Source: Aquimarina mycalae
GTDB lineage: Bacteria > Bacteroidota > Bacteroidia > Flavobacteriales > Flavobacteriaceae
DNA length: 64,000 nt
Assembly: GCF_029906345.1 (NCBI RefSeq)
Contig: NZ_JARYGY010000001.1
Coordinates: 470,851 to 534,850 of the forward strand
Direction: 5' to 3'
Positions 26,991 to 35,365 of the stretch are shown here, piece after piece. The translations under genes were made by a program, and so were the position numbers. Positions within the stretch are counted from its first letter, which is position 1. Each line of letters starts with the position of its first letter. A model generated the notes under the pieces. That model was not told where the DNA came from, did not search any database, and saw only the letters and a list, made by a program, of their open reading frames with translations.

Positions 26991-28064
26991 ATGAAAACTC
27001 ACATCAAATCTATCTTCATTTTTTTAATGGTTGGCATTATAGTTAATACTACTGCCTGCAGAACTGAACTCGACGAAGAAATCGGTTCTCCTCAAGACCA
27101 AACACTTAGAGAAAACTCTAAAGTAGCTGACCTTATATTAAAAACGGCTTTGAACGACGGGTCTGGGGACAATATTTTGGATAGTTCCAGTTGTTTTAAT
27201 GTTGAATTACCTGTTACCGTTAATGTTAATGGTATTGAAGTCATTGTTGATTCTGTAAACGATTTTGAACGTATTGAGGAAATTTTCAACCAATTAGAAG
27301 ATGATCTTGATGATCTGAGTTTCATTTTCCCTATAACATTGATCGCTAGTGATTTTTCTGAAACTATAATTGAAAACACTGATCAGTTAGAAGAATTACT
27401 TGAAGATTGTGAAGAGCAGGATGAAGATGATGATATCGAATGTATTGATTTTCAATATCCGTTCTCAGTTTCTGTATTTAATGAAAATAGCGAAACACTA
27501 GAAATCATCACTTTTAATAATGACAAAGAATTATACAGTTTTATCAACAACCTTACTGAAGATGATATTGTAAACATTAGTTTCCCTATAACCTTAATCC
27601 TTTCTGACGATACTGAAGTTGTGATTAACAATTTAGATGACCTAGAAAATGTAATTGAAGATGCAATAGATGATTGTGACGAAAATGATCTTAGCGATCA
27701 ACGTTTCATCAAGGTAATTACCAGCCAATCTCTAAAAATTCAGAAATACAAGGATAACCAAAGTAATGAAACCAATAATTATAGAGATTATGTTTTTAAT
27801 TTTTCTGAAGATGGTACGGTAGTAATCACTTTAGAAGACAATGATGCAGATGATAGTAATAATGAAATTACTAATGGAACCTGGTCAGTACATACAAGAG
27901 TTAATGGAGGATTAGACGCCACACTTGATTTTGGAACTGAAGCCCCATTAAATAAACTCAATAACCAATGGAATGTTAAAAAAATAAAAGAAAACAGAAT
28001 TATGCTGGATGACAGAGACGGCATTGGTGCCAATAGAGATGAATTATTCTTTGATAAAATTTAA
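26991..28064 (+). CDS. Acidic lipoprotein with a duplicated Cys-bounded module
   Basis: 357 residues, lipobox TTAC (Cys23). Two related modules follow: Cys68-Cys140 and Cys151-Cys229. Each has a strand-rich start (VELPVTVNVNG / YPFSVSVFNEN), a helix, then FPITLIASD or FPITLILSD, and ends in an Asp/Glu run (LEELLEDCEEQDEDDD, AIDDCDEND). One Cys at each end suggests a disulfide per module. The C-terminal ~120 residues look like a small beta-barrel (VFNFSEDGTVVITLEDNDADD). I do not recognise the family. The density of acidic residues suggests cation binding. It faces the sigma/FecR/TonB-receptor cassette and is followed by a second acidic lipoprotein gene after 34 nt. Confidence 0.7.
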   Translation: MKTHIKSIFIFLMVGIIVNTTACRTELDEEIGSPQDQTLRENSKVADLILKTALNDGSGDNILDSSSCFNVELPVTVNVNGIEVIVDSVNDFERIEEIFNQLEDDLDDLSFIFPITLIASDFSETIIENTDQLEELLEDCEEQDEDDDIECIDFQYPFSVSVFNENSETLEIITFNNDKELYSFINNLTEDDIVNISFPITLILSDDTEVVINNLDDLENVIEDAIDDCDENDLSDQRFIKVITSQSLKIQKYKDNQSNETNNYRDYVFNFSEDGTVVITLEDNDADDSNNEITNGTWSVHTRVNGGLDATLDFGTEAPLNKLNNQWNVKKIKENRIMLDDRDGIGANRDELFFDKI

Positions 28065-28098
28065 CAACAATACCCTGAAATATAACAAACCAATTAAC

Positions 28099-28827
28099 AT
28101 GCGAAAATCACTTAAAACTATTAAAAATACATTTTTCACAGCTTCTTTTGTAATACTAGCAACTACCTTGTTGACAAACTGTGAGAATGAAGGATTAACA
28201 TCGTTTAACGAATCAAACGAGATTAATACTGGAGTAAATATAAAAACACTTAATCTCTCCTCTGATGGGTTAAACACTTCTTACACTACCAACCTAATGG
28301 CAGGGCAGCATCATATAGCTGGTACAGTTACGGTTACTTCGGATCAAACCTATTTATATGTGACATATAAGACCAATTGTACTGATGGTGATAACGACAC
28401 AGAAGAAGATACCAGTTTTAAAACAAGTAATGATAACAGAAGTTGGACCCTTAAAGCTACTCATTTATATGTCGGTAATTGTGGGGATATACCAATAACC
28501 AAAAAAGGAAATCCAAAAATAGGTAAGTTTCCATACAAAACTGAGCACCCAAATGGCATAAATGAATTTATTTACACTATTCCATTATTGGATATTGGAG
28601 AATGCTTCTGTTTAGCTGCTCATGCAGAAGTTGATTGTGGAGAATGTGATAATAATGATGATGATTCTGACGATGATAATAGTGGTCCAAAATTCAACGG
28701 TAATACAGATGATTATTGCGGTGAAGAAACAGCATGGGCCGCAGGAGAAGGATTTCCAGGAAATAGCTGGGCTATGTATATTGAATTCTGTTTACAAAAT
28801 GAAGACGGAGGCAACGGGCCGAGTTAA
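28099..28827 (+). CDS. Cys- and Asp-rich lipoprotein
   Basis: 242 residues. I place the start at the ATG at 28099 because it gives a proper lipoprotein signal (lipobox LLTNC, Cys28) and lies outside the upstream gene; an in-frame ATG at 28009 would bury the signal. After the linker comes a strand-rich domain (about 60-190: GQHHIAGTVTVTSDQTYLYVTYKTNC) with several Cys, then CFCLAAHAEVDCGECDNNDDDSDDD, an Asp/Asn run like a Ca-binding linker, and a C-terminal segment with two Cys. No known family is recognised. It is probably the second gene of the operon with the 357-residue acidic lipoprotein; both may belong to the sigma regulon next door. Confidence 0.65.
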   Translation: MRKSLKTIKNTFFTASFVILATTLLTNCENEGLTSFNESNEINTGVNIKTLNLSSDGLNTSYTTNLMAGQHHIAGTVTVTSDQTYLYVTYKTNCTDGDNDTEEDTSFKTSNDNRSWTLKATHLYVGNCGDIPITKKGNPKIGKFPYKTEHPNGINEFIYTIPLLDIGECFCLAAHAEVDCGECDNNDDDSDDDNSGPKFNGNTDDYCGEETAWAAGEGFPGNSWAMYIEFCLQNEDGGNGPS

Positions 28828-28931
28828 AGAATAATAAGAAGTGTACTTAGAGGCTCTATACCAATTCAGCAATTGATCAATAGAACCTATTAAGAGAGAA
28901 ATTATCCAAACTTAACAAATATGATACCCCA

Positions 28932-29033
28932 ATGTCAATATTAAATATAGTTGAAAAAAATCAAGTCCTATTTTATGGAGTTTTCATAATAGCATATTGC
29001 CTAATATTATTAATGTTATCTCTTAAAATATAA
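28932..29033 (+). CDS. Possible 33-residue single-pass membrane peptide
   Basis: An ATG frame of 33 codons with a ten-residue polar start (MSILNIVEKN), one continuous hydrophobic helix (VLFYGVFIIAYCLILLMLSL) and Lys-Ile at the end. That is the shape of small membrane peptides, but such frames arise by chance in AT-rich DNA. No promoter or conserved neighbour supports it; the terminator at 29178 is compatible with a short transcript. Confidence 0.22.
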   Translation: MSILNIVEKNQVLFYGVFIIAYCLILLMLSLKI

Positions 29034-29177
29034 AACAAAAAAGTAAGTGAAGAAATGTTGAATTTGTGTAGTAATAATATTCAACTATTAAAGATCTCTG
29101 TAGATAGAATTTATTTTTCATACGTAAGACCAATTCTTCTATCATCGCAGAGGTAATTATATCTTTATTTTGGTTAG

Positions 29178-29211
29178 AAAGGAGTTATTCTATGTAATAA
29201 CTCCTTTTTTT
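29178..29211 (+). terminator. Rho-independent terminator
   Basis: 9-bp perfect stem GGAGTTATT / AATAACTCC with a 6-base loop, preceded by AAA and followed by seven Ts. Confidence 0.8.
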
Positions 29212-29336
29212 ATTAACTATTTTTTAATAATAAAAAGACTACTTTAACAAAAGTACATAATTACTTGTTTATCAATATATTATTAAAATATAATAAATAA
29301 AACTCAATATAAAGTGTACAAGTTTTTAATAAATAT

Positions 29337-29369
29337 TTTGTGTATTTCATATTGTTTTTATTACATTTG
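29337..29369 (+). promoter_or_regulatory. Promoter of the M43 protease gene
   Basis: TTTG at 29337-29340, a 21-bp spacer and TACATTTG at 29362-29369, a full-consensus Bacteroidota promoter. Its start point lies downstream of 29340, which supports the ATG at 29400 over an in-frame start at 29340. Confidence 0.65.
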
Positions 29370-29399
29370 AGCGAATCATTTAACTCAATTTATATTTTT

Positions 29400-30425
29400 A
29401 TGAAAAAAATACTTTTAGGCTTAGCAGCCTTTGCATTAATCGTAACGGCTTGTTCTAAAGAAGAGGTGTCGGAACAAGATTTAACTCAACAGGAAATTAT
29501 CAAAGATAACGGGGAAATTGCAGGAAAATCTAGAGCCTGTCACTCTGACTACAATCTCAAAAGACAAATCAAAGAAAATCCAGGCTTAGAAAACATCCTA
29601 AACTCTATCGAATCCAAAACCAAGCGCTTTATCGACTCTAAACGACCAGGAAACGGAAACGGTGGTGGAAATAATGGCGGCGGAGAAGAACCACCAACAG
29701 ATTTCCCAATAGTAACTATACCTGTTTATGTACATGTAATCTACAGCAACAATCAAGAAAACATTAGTGATGCTCAAATTAATTCTCAAATAGCAGTTTT
29801 AAACAAAGATTTCAGAATGAATAATTCTGATGCTAATCAAATCCCTTCTGAGTTTGCAGATAATGCCGCAGACACTCAGATTAATTTTACACTTGCAGGA
29901 GTAACCAGAACCTCTTCTTCAAGAACTTCTTGGGGAACAAGAGATGACATGAAAAGATCGAGTCAAGGAGGTGTTGATCCAATAGATCCAGCTAATTACC
30001 TAAATATGTGGGTATGTAATATTGGTGGCGGAATCTTAGGATACGCACAATTCCCTGGAGGAAGTGCAGCTACAGATGGTGTAGTAATTTCTCCACAATA
30101 CTTTGGCAATACTGGATTTGTTTCTGCACCTTTTGACGAAGGAAGAACCACCACTCATGAAGTAGGACATTACTTAAACCTAAGACACATTTGGGGAGAT
30201 GGTCGTTGCAAACAGGATGATTTTGTAAGTGACACTCCTGCATCAGACAGAGCGAACTACGGATGCCCTTCATACCCGACTTCACATTGCCGTTCGACAG
30301 ATATGACAATGAACTATATGGATTATGTAGACGATGCCTGTATGTATATGTTCTCTAATGGACAAAAACTAAGAATGAGAGCAGTCCTGGAAGCTGATGG
30401 AGCCAGAGCATCATTAGCCAACTAA
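29400..30425 (+). CDS. Secreted M43 (pappalysin-like) zinc metalloprotease lipoprotein
   Basis: 341 residues from the ATG at 29400, which gives a clean lipoprotein signal (lipobox VTAC, Cys18). A propeptide-like region with a Gly/Asn-rich linker (about 84-95) precedes the catalytic domain (about 105-338). The metzincin zinc motif is H253-E-V-G-H257-x5-H263 (HEVGHYLNLRHIWG), and the Met-turn is in MNYMDYVDDACM. Four late Cys fit the family's disulfides. M43 enzymes are extracellular proteases; substrates are unknown. A perfect hairpin follows the stop codon. The next gene codes for another HExxH protease of a different family. Confidence 0.92.
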   Translation: MKKILLGLAAFALIVTACSKEEVSEQDLTQQEIIKDNGEIAGKSRACHSDYNLKRQIKENPGLENILNSIESKTKRFIDSKRPGNGNGGGNNGGGEEPPTDFPIVTIPVYVHVIYSNNQENISDAQINSQIAVLNKDFRMNNSDANQIPSEFADNAADTQINFTLAGVTRTSSSRTSWGTRDDMKRSSQGGVDPIDPANYLNMWVCNIGGGILGYAQFPGGSAATDGVVISPQYFGNTGFVSAPFDEGRTTTHEVGHYLNLRHIWGDGRCKQDDFVSDTPASDRANYGCPSYPTSHCRSTDMTMNYMDYVDDACMYMFSNGQKLRMRAVLEADGARASLAN

Positions 30426-30433
30426 GACCTAAA

Positions 30434-30460
30434 TAGTCGCCTATTTTTAATAGGCGACTA
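30434..30460 (+). terminator. Hairpin downstream of the M43 gene
   Basis: Perfect 12-bp stem (TAGTCGCCTATT / AATAGGCGACTA) with a TTT loop, 8 nt after the stop. There is no long T run (TTACAAAT follows), so it may act as a 3'-end stabiliser as well as a terminator. Confidence 0.65.
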
Positions 30461-30554
30461 TTACAAATACATCAAATAAAAACTCATCGCGCTTAAACAA
30501 ATCTATTACAACCATTTGCACACAAGCGTATTTATAACTCAAAACACTCAACTT

Positions 30555-31388
30555 ATGAAAAAAAGCAGATTATTATCATTATTCGGGGCCGCAATTATAA
30601 CAACCTCTACATTTGTTTCCTGTGACTCTAACTCAACCGAAGAAATACAATCAATCGACCCACTAACAAAAGCGAAGTTAGAAACCTTAGGTTTCGACAC
30701 AGAAACAGCTTTTGAAGACACTTTTAATGGTAAGCAAGGTATTTCTGTAGAGGATATTTTCTTAACAGAAAAACAAATTGAACAAATGCTTCCAACAGTG
30801 GGCTTCGGAAATGAAAACAACAAACACTACAGAACCACTAATATAGTAAGCACTCCACGCGTAGTAAGCGTATACATGGACACTCAATTCAATTCTACCA
30901 TGCAAGCTGCTTTTGACGACGCATTAAATCGTTACAATTCCTTAGGCTTAGAAATTTCTTTTCAAAGGTCAAACAATTCAGGTGCAGACATTGATATTTT
31001 ATCACAAAAATTAAAAAGAGTACGTGGCGGAGGAATCATTCTTGGCCGTAGCGCAGGTTTTCCTGACACAAATGGAAATCCAGCAACACCTATTGTTTTA
31101 AATTCTGATATTTACAATCCACGAAGAGGAGGAGTTCCTGCAGATGCAGCAACAGTTATCGCTCATGAAATCGGACATGCTATCGGATTTCGTCATACAG
31201 ATTACACCGATCGCTCCTTTAGCTGTGGAGGCCCCACAAGTAATGAAGGTGATGCGGGCGTAGGCGCTATATACATTCCAGGAACACCATCTGGACCAGA
31301 AAATGGTTCTTGGATGCTTGCGTGCAGCAACGGAACAGATCGCCCATTCACTTCTGGAGACATAACTGCATTAGAAACAACATACTAA
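30555..31388 (+). CDS. M57-like 'dual-action HEIGH' zinc metalloprotease lipoprotein
   Basis: 277 residues from the ATG at 30555, chosen for its lipoprotein signal (lipobox FVSC, Cys23). A ~75-residue pro-region (IDPLTKAKLETLGFDTETAFED...) is followed by the catalytic domain with H204-E-I-G-H208-x5-H214 (HEIGHAIGFRH), the signature of the HEIGH/M57 metzincin-like group, and a late Cys/Gly-rich region. It is an extracellular protease of unknown substrate. The neighbouring M43 gene points the same way but each has its own 3' hairpin, so they are probably separate transcripts. Confidence 0.9.
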   Translation: MKKSRLLSLFGAAIITTSTFVSCDSNSTEEIQSIDPLTKAKLETLGFDTETAFEDTFNGKQGISVEDIFLTEKQIEQMLPTVGFGNENNKHYRTTNIVSTPRVVSVYMDTQFNSTMQAAFDDALNRYNSLGLEISFQRSNNSGADIDILSQKLKRVRGGGIILGRSAGFPDTNGNPATPIVLNSDIYNPRRGGVPADAATVIAHEIGHAIGFRHTDYTDRSFSCGGPTSNEGDAGVGAIYIPGTPSGPENGSWMLACSNGTDRPFTSGDITALETTY

Positions 31389-31410
31389 ACACACAACTCT
31401 ATACACACTA

Positions 31411-31438
31411 AAGGTCACTAATTTGGTGGCCTTTTTTT
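31411..31438 (+). terminator. Rho-independent terminator after the HEIGH protease
   Basis: 8-bp stem AAGGTCAC / GTGGCCTT with one G-T pair, followed by seven Ts. Confidence 0.75.
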
Positions 31439-31453
31439 ATTCATAAAATTCAC

Positions 31454-33124
31454 TCAATCCAAATACTTAAAAGGCATTTTACGCTCTTTCGTAATCGACT
31501 CATAAGCTATACCCAATTGCAGTAATTGAGCTTCAGAAAAAGGTTTTGATATAAACGTTAACCCTTTTGGCTCTCCATTATCTGTATATCCCATAGGTAC
31601 TGTAAGCGCAGGATATTTAGCTACAGCAGCATATCCAGCATGGTAATTATTTATTGACAACACAGCATCAAGGTTGTGTTCTTCGAGATGAGTATCAAAA
31701 TAATTACGTGCCACTTTCATAAGATTCTCTTTTATGTTTTCTAAACCTTCTGTTGTTGTACTATCGTTAACTATCCCTTCAAATATTCCTTGCCCATAAG
31801 GGATTCTTGTTAGCGTATCCTGTATATTAAAAGCAATTGCCTCCTGAATAGTTCTAACAGTAATATTATCACTTGCATGTGAATTAATATATGTAGGAAG
31901 ATCGTTCTTCATATCAATATTTAAAATACTCAAAAAGCCTGGTAAAGGAGTTTGTTTGGGTTCAATTTCTACAATCTCTCCTCCAGCTATTTTAATTTTA
32001 TCTACAGCATTTGCATATACTGTATCTTCTAAAAATTCCTTAATCACACCAAAGCGTTTTCCTTTTATTGTTCCCTCTTTAACAGATAATAGATAATTAG
32101 CATCTGTAGCCACAGAAGCAGAATCATTCTCATCTTTACCAATCAACGCATTTAACAAGATTGCATTATCAATAACATTTTTGGTCATTGGTCCAGGAGT
32201 ATCTAAAGTACTAGATATTGGAACAATACCTGACCTACTTAACAAACCAATGGTTGGTTTCAATCCAACAATAGAATTTTGACTAGAAGGAGATAAAATA
32301 GATCCACTTGTTTCTGTTCCAATAGCTGCTACACAAAAATTAGCTGCAACGGTAACGCCGCTTCCTGAGCTGGAACCACCAGTTTCAAAAACCATTCTAC
32401 CATAAGGATTAAGTGTTTGTCCTCCAACTGCACTATAACCTACTGGACAACCTATACAAAGAAAATATGCCCATTCACTAAGGTTAGCTTTTCCTAAAAT
32501 TAAAGCATTTTGATCCAGCAATCTTTTAGTAATAAAAGCATTAGTTGTTTCATTTTCTTGTAATGCAATAGCACCAGCTGTTGTTTTCATATCTTCGGCA
32601 CCAATATTATCTTTAAGCATTATCGGCATCCCGAAAACTGAATTTACATCAATAGTATTCTTATCTATCTTATCTAATGCTCTAGCTTGTTCAACTACCT
32701 TTGGGTTTAATGATATTACCGAATTTAAAGACATTGAATTATCGCTTTCATACTTTCTAATTCGATATATATAAAACTTAGTCAATTCTTCATACGACAA
32801 CAAACCATCTTTCACACTTTGTTGAATAGAAGGTATATTCTTTTCTATCACAAACTTCTTTAACCTATTATAATCGTCTTCAGAGAAATAGTCCAACTCT
32901 GATTCCAAAGATTTCCAAATATCATTCTTATCTAGAATTTTAGAATTTACCAGTTTAAGATGCATTCTGGTTTGTGTTAATTTTTGAGTTGCGGCTAAAT
33001 CTTCAGTTTCATCATATGATTCCCACACCACTTTAGGCTGTAATTCTTTTTGCTGTTCTTGTTTTTCCTTTTTACAAGAAATAAAAATCAAAAGTGCGAT
33101 AAAAACGTATAGTAATCTTCTCAT
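31454..33124 (-). CDS. Amidase signature family lipoprotein
   Basis: 556 residues. The start gives a lipoprotein signal (FISC, Cys17). The amidase signature domain spans about 95-550 with the catalytic Lys in MLKDNIG, the Gly/Ser-rich loop GGSSSGSG that supplies the cis-Ser, and the nucleophile Ser in GTETSGSILSP. Such enzymes hydrolyse amides; being exported, it is not GatA, and relatives include secreted peptide or acyl-amide amidases. The gene is on the minus strand directly downstream of ftsY, separated from it by a terminator hairpin. Confidence 0.9.
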   Translation of the reverse strand: MRRLLYVFIALLIFISCKKEKQEQQKELQPKVVWESYDETEDLAATQKLTQTRMHLKLVNSKILDKNDIWKSLESELDYFSEDDYNRLKKFVIEKNIPSIQQSVKDGLLSYEELTKFYIYRIRKYESDNSMSLNSVISLNPKVVEQARALDKIDKNTIDVNSVFGMPIMLKDNIGAEDMKTTAGAIALQENETTNAFITKRLLDQNALILGKANLSEWAYFLCIGCPVGYSAVGGQTLNPYGRMVFETGGSSSGSGVTVAANFCVAAIGTETSGSILSPSSQNSIVGLKPTIGLLSRSGIVPISSTLDTPGPMTKNVIDNAILLNALIGKDENDSASVATDANYLLSVKEGTIKGKRFGVIKEFLEDTVYANAVDKIKIAGGEIVEIEPKQTPLPGFLSILNIDMKNDLPTYINSHASDNITVRTIQEAIAFNIQDTLTRIPYGQGIFEGIVNDSTTTEGLENIKENLMKVARNYFDTHLEEHNLDAVLSINNYHAGYAAVAKYPALTVPMGYTDNGEPKGLTFISKPFSEAQLLQLGIAYESITKERKMPFKYLD

Positions 33125-33161
33125 AGAAAAATAGTTATAATAGTATTCACAGAATGAAAGT

Positions 33162-33203
33162 ATAAAAAAAAAGGTGCTATGAATACATCATAACACCTTT
33201 TTA
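33162..33203 (-). terminator. Terminator of ftsY
   Basis: Symmetric hairpin: AAAAAGGTG and TATGA pair with TCATA and CACCTTTTT around a 5-base loop; on the minus strand it is followed by nine Us. Confidence 0.85.
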
Positions 33204-33225
33204 ACTATTTTGTAACAGTTGTATT

Positions 33226-34179
33226 TTACTTAAAAAACGAATCCACAAATTCATATTTATTAAACACCTGAAGGTCTTCAATTCCCTCTCCTACTCCGAT
33301 ATATTTTACAGGAATCTGAAATTGATCACTGATTCCAATAACAACACCTCCTTTAGCCGTTCCATCAAGTTTAGTAACCGCTAATGACGTTACTTCTGTA
33401 GCAGCAGTAAACTGTTTAGCCTGCTCAAATGCATTCTGTCCAGTAGAACCATCCAATACCAACAAAACATCATGAGGAGCATCTCCGATCACTTTTTGCA
33501 TAACACGCTTTACTTTAGTAAGCTCGTTCATTAAATTCACTTTATTATGCAAACGTCCAGCTGTATCAATTATAATAACATCTGCATCTTGATTCACTCC
33601 TGATTGTAAAGTATCAAAAGCAACAGATGCGGGGTCACTACCCATATCTTGTTTTACGATAGGAACATCAACACGATCTGCCCAAACTTGTAATTGATCA
33701 ATTGCGGCGGCTCTAAAAGTATCCGCAGCACCCAACACAACTTTCAAGCCTTTTTTATTAAATTGATATGCCAATTTACCTATTGTTGTAGTCTTACCAA
33801 CTCCATTTACACCAACAACCATTAAGACATAAGGTTTTTTATTCTCAGGAATATCAAATTCTGTAGCTTCACCAGAATTAGTTTCGGATAATAAACCAGC
33901 GATTTCTTCTCTTAATATCTGATTAAGTTCATCTGTACCCATATATTTATCTCTAGATACACGGTCTTCTATCCTTTCTATTACCTTAATCGTTGTCTTT
34001 ACTCCAACATCACTAGTCACCAAAACCTCTTCGAGGTTATCTAACACATCATCATCAACCTTAGATTTACCAGCTACAGCTTTACTTAACTTAGTAAAAA
34101 AACTAGTTTTAGATTTCTCTAACCCTTTATCTAAGGTTTCTTTTTTCTCTGAAGAAAATATTTTTTTAAACAAGCTCAT
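33226..34179 (-). CDS. ftsY: Signal recognition particle receptor
   Basis: 317 residues. It is the GTPase that docks SRP-ribosome complexes at the inner membrane. A short basic N-terminus and the N helical domain (about 20-90) precede the G domain with GVNGVGKTTTIGKLA (P-loop), the insertion-box region DTFRAAAIDQL, DTAGRLHNKVNLM and TKLDGTAKGG, ending in the GEGIEDLQVF closing segment. The acidic A domain of E. coli is absent, as is normal in Bacteroidota. It lies downstream of rpmB-rpmG-DUF4295, but a hairpin at 34243-34286 separates it from them. Confidence 0.97.
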   Translation of the reverse strand: MSLFKKIFSSEKKETLDKGLEKSKTSFFTKLSKAVAGKSKVDDDVLDNLEEVLVTSDVGVKTTIKVIERIEDRVSRDKYMGTDELNQILREEIAGLLSETNSGEATEFDIPENKKPYVLMVVGVNGVGKTTTIGKLAYQFNKKGLKVVLGAADTFRAAAIDQLQVWADRVDVPIVKQDMGSDPASVAFDTLQSGVNQDADVIIIDTAGRLHNKVNLMNELTKVKRVMQKVIGDAPHDVLLVLDGSTGQNAFEQAKQFTAATEVTSLAVTKLDGTAKGGVVIGISDQFQIPVKYIGVGEGIEDLQVFNKYEFVDSFFK

Positions 34180-34242
34180 ATATTGTATTCAGAATGCTAT
34201 ATAGTTAAAATATGAAACACACCATTATGGTTGTATAAATAT

Positions 34243-34286
34243 AAAAAGAAAGAGCCATTCCAATAAAATTGAAACGGCTTCTTTTT
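34243..34286 (-). terminator. Terminator of the rpmB-rpmG-DUF4295 operon
   Basis: Long, slightly imperfect hairpin (minus strand: GAAGCCGTTTCAAT pairing with ATTGGAATGGCTCTTTC) followed by T-rich sequence, between the DUF4295 stop and ftsY. Confidence 0.7.
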
Positions 34287-34304
34287 AAAATATCTTTTTA
34301 CGAA

Positions 34305-34457
34305 TTACTTTTTCTTAAAAAAGTCATTTACTGCATCAGGCTGCATAATAGACTCTACAAAAGTGTATGCCCCTGTTTTTGGAGATTTAACCATATTGAT
34401 GGCTTTTGTTAATCTCTTTGATCCTGTTTGCAACGATGCTACTGATTTCTTTGCCAT
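34305..34457 (-). CDS. DUF4295 family small protein
   Basis: 50 residues: starts MAKKSVASLQTGSKRLTKA, contains SPKTGAYTFVES and ends in DFFKKK. This tiny basic protein is a conserved companion of rpmG in Bacteroidota (DUF4295), always between L33 and ftsY; its basic character and location suggest a ribosome-associated role, not shown directly. It starts 4 nt after the rpmG stop. Confidence 0.92.
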   Translation of the reverse strand: MAKKSVASLQTGSKRLTKAINMVKSPKTGAYTFVESIMQPDAVNDFFKKK

Positions 34458-34461
34458 TGTC

Positions 34462-34644
34462 TTATTTTATTTCTTTATGAACAGTCATTTTCTTAAGAAT
34501 AGGATTAAACTTCTTTAATTCCATTCTATCAGGAGTATTTTTCTTATTCTTAGTTGTAATATATCTAGATGTACCTGGTTTACCAGATCCTTTGTGCTCT
34601 GTACATTCTAAGATTACCTGAACTCTATTACCTCTCTTTGCCAT
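34462..34644 (-). CDS. rpmG: 50S ribosomal protein L33
   Basis: 60 residues, full length. It begins [20 protein letters not shown] and ends with [16 protein letters not shown], typical of bacterial L33. Only one Cys is present, so it is the zinc-free (C-) form, which does not need zinc for folding. It lies 24 nt downstream of rpmB in the ribosomal-protein operon. Confidence 0.97.
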   Translation of the reverse strand: MAKRGNRVQVILECTEHKGSGKPGTSRYITTKNKKNTPDRMELKKFNPILKKMTVHKEIK

Positions 34645-34668
34645 TATAATATCTTTTTAAAAGCTAAT

Positions 34669-34908
34669 TTATTTAGTTAAGAAACCTTTAGCTCTTGCTT
34701 CTTTTAAAACAGCAGCAATACCGTTTTTATTTATATTTTTTAGTGCTGCAGTAGACACTTTAAGTGTAACCCAACGATCTTCTTCTGGAAGATAAAAACG
34801 TTTTTTAATTAAATTCGCGTTGAATTTACGTTTTGTTTTATTCATTGCGTGAGAAACATTATTTCCCACCATTGCTTTTTTACCTGTAAGCTCGCAAACT
34901 CTTGACAT
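34669..34908 (-). CDS. rpmB: 50S ribosomal protein L28
   Basis: 79 residues, full length. The start [20 protein letters not shown] and [32 protein letters not shown] are diagnostic of L28. It is the first gene of the operon rpmB-rpmG-DUF4295. Only one zinc-type Cys is left, so this is the zinc-free form. The promoter should lie in the first ~50 nt upstream, where a near-consensus TAATTTG is seen on the minus strand. Confidence 0.97.
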   Translation of the reverse strand: MSRVCELTGKKAMVGNNVSHAMNKTKRKFNANLIKKRFYLPEEDRWVTLKVSTAALKNINKNGIAAVLKEARAKGFLTK

Positions 34909-35189
34909 CTCTTCTTGATTTTGGTATTATTTCAAAACAGGGTGCAAATTAACGAATTATTTACCGAACCACCAATAATAGTTTTGTAATTTTTTTCCTC
35001 TTTTGTCATTTTTTTTTAAATGTCCTATCAAATATCGAGTTTTACAGTCTTAATGTATATAGACAGAACCTTTGACAACCTTCTTTTATGCACAACAAAG
35101 ATATGACATAACCCTTTTAAACTATAGTAATATTCGACAAAACAGGGGTTTATACCTATATAAGAAGTCATCTATAGCAATTACTTTTA

Positions 35190-35277
35190 CACCAGTTAGT
35201 TTTCATAACTGTAACTAACTACTTGATATGAGGTAATTAAGTAGTAAAAAAGCGGATTCAAAAAATCCGCTTTTTTT
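35190..35277 (+). ncRNA. Candidate small RNA ending in an orphan terminator
   Basis: A hairpin with AGTTAGTT / AACTAACT arms (35194-35220) is followed 25 nt later by a strong terminator hairpin, although no gene on the + strand ends within 2.9 kb upstream. A near-consensus -7 box (TACTTTTA, 35182-35189) sits just before the first hairpin. No match to a known RNA family is claimed. Confidence 0.25.
35246..35277. terminator. Orphan terminator hairpin
   Basis: Perfect stem AAAAAAGCGGATT / AATCCGCTTTTTT with a 5-base loop and a T run. It shares the core AGCGGATTCAAAA with the hairpin at 60615-60659. Confidence 0.75.
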
Positions 35278-35365
35278 ATAGCTTATATCCACAATAACCT
35301 CAATTCAACTATCTATTAACAGTGTTATCCTACTAAAAAAATGCTAAAAATCTCACAATAAATCA

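Larger units (their letters stand above)
28828..29399 (+). other. 572-bp gap with possible small ORFs and a terminator
   Basis: Between the Cys-rich lipoprotein and the M43 protease. It holds a 33-codon hydrophobic ORF (28932-29033), a second, less convincing 33-codon frame (29055-29156), a terminator hairpin (29178-29211) and the M43 promoter (29337-29369). The terminator is 350 nt past the last clear gene, so either the lipoprotein mRNA has a long 3' tail or a separate small transcript ends here. Confidence 0.45.

Noticed and set aside
28009..28098. In-frame upstream extension of the Cys-rich lipoprotein
   Set aside because: It overlaps the previous gene and would bury the lipoprotein signal that begins at the ATG at 28099.
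29055..29156. Second 33-codon ORF after the Cys-rich lipoprotein
   Set aside because: Composition is ordinary and no feature of a protein is seen; likely a chance frame.
29340..29399. In-frame upstream start of the M43 protease
   Set aside because: The promoter lies inside this stretch and the signal peptide begins at 29400.
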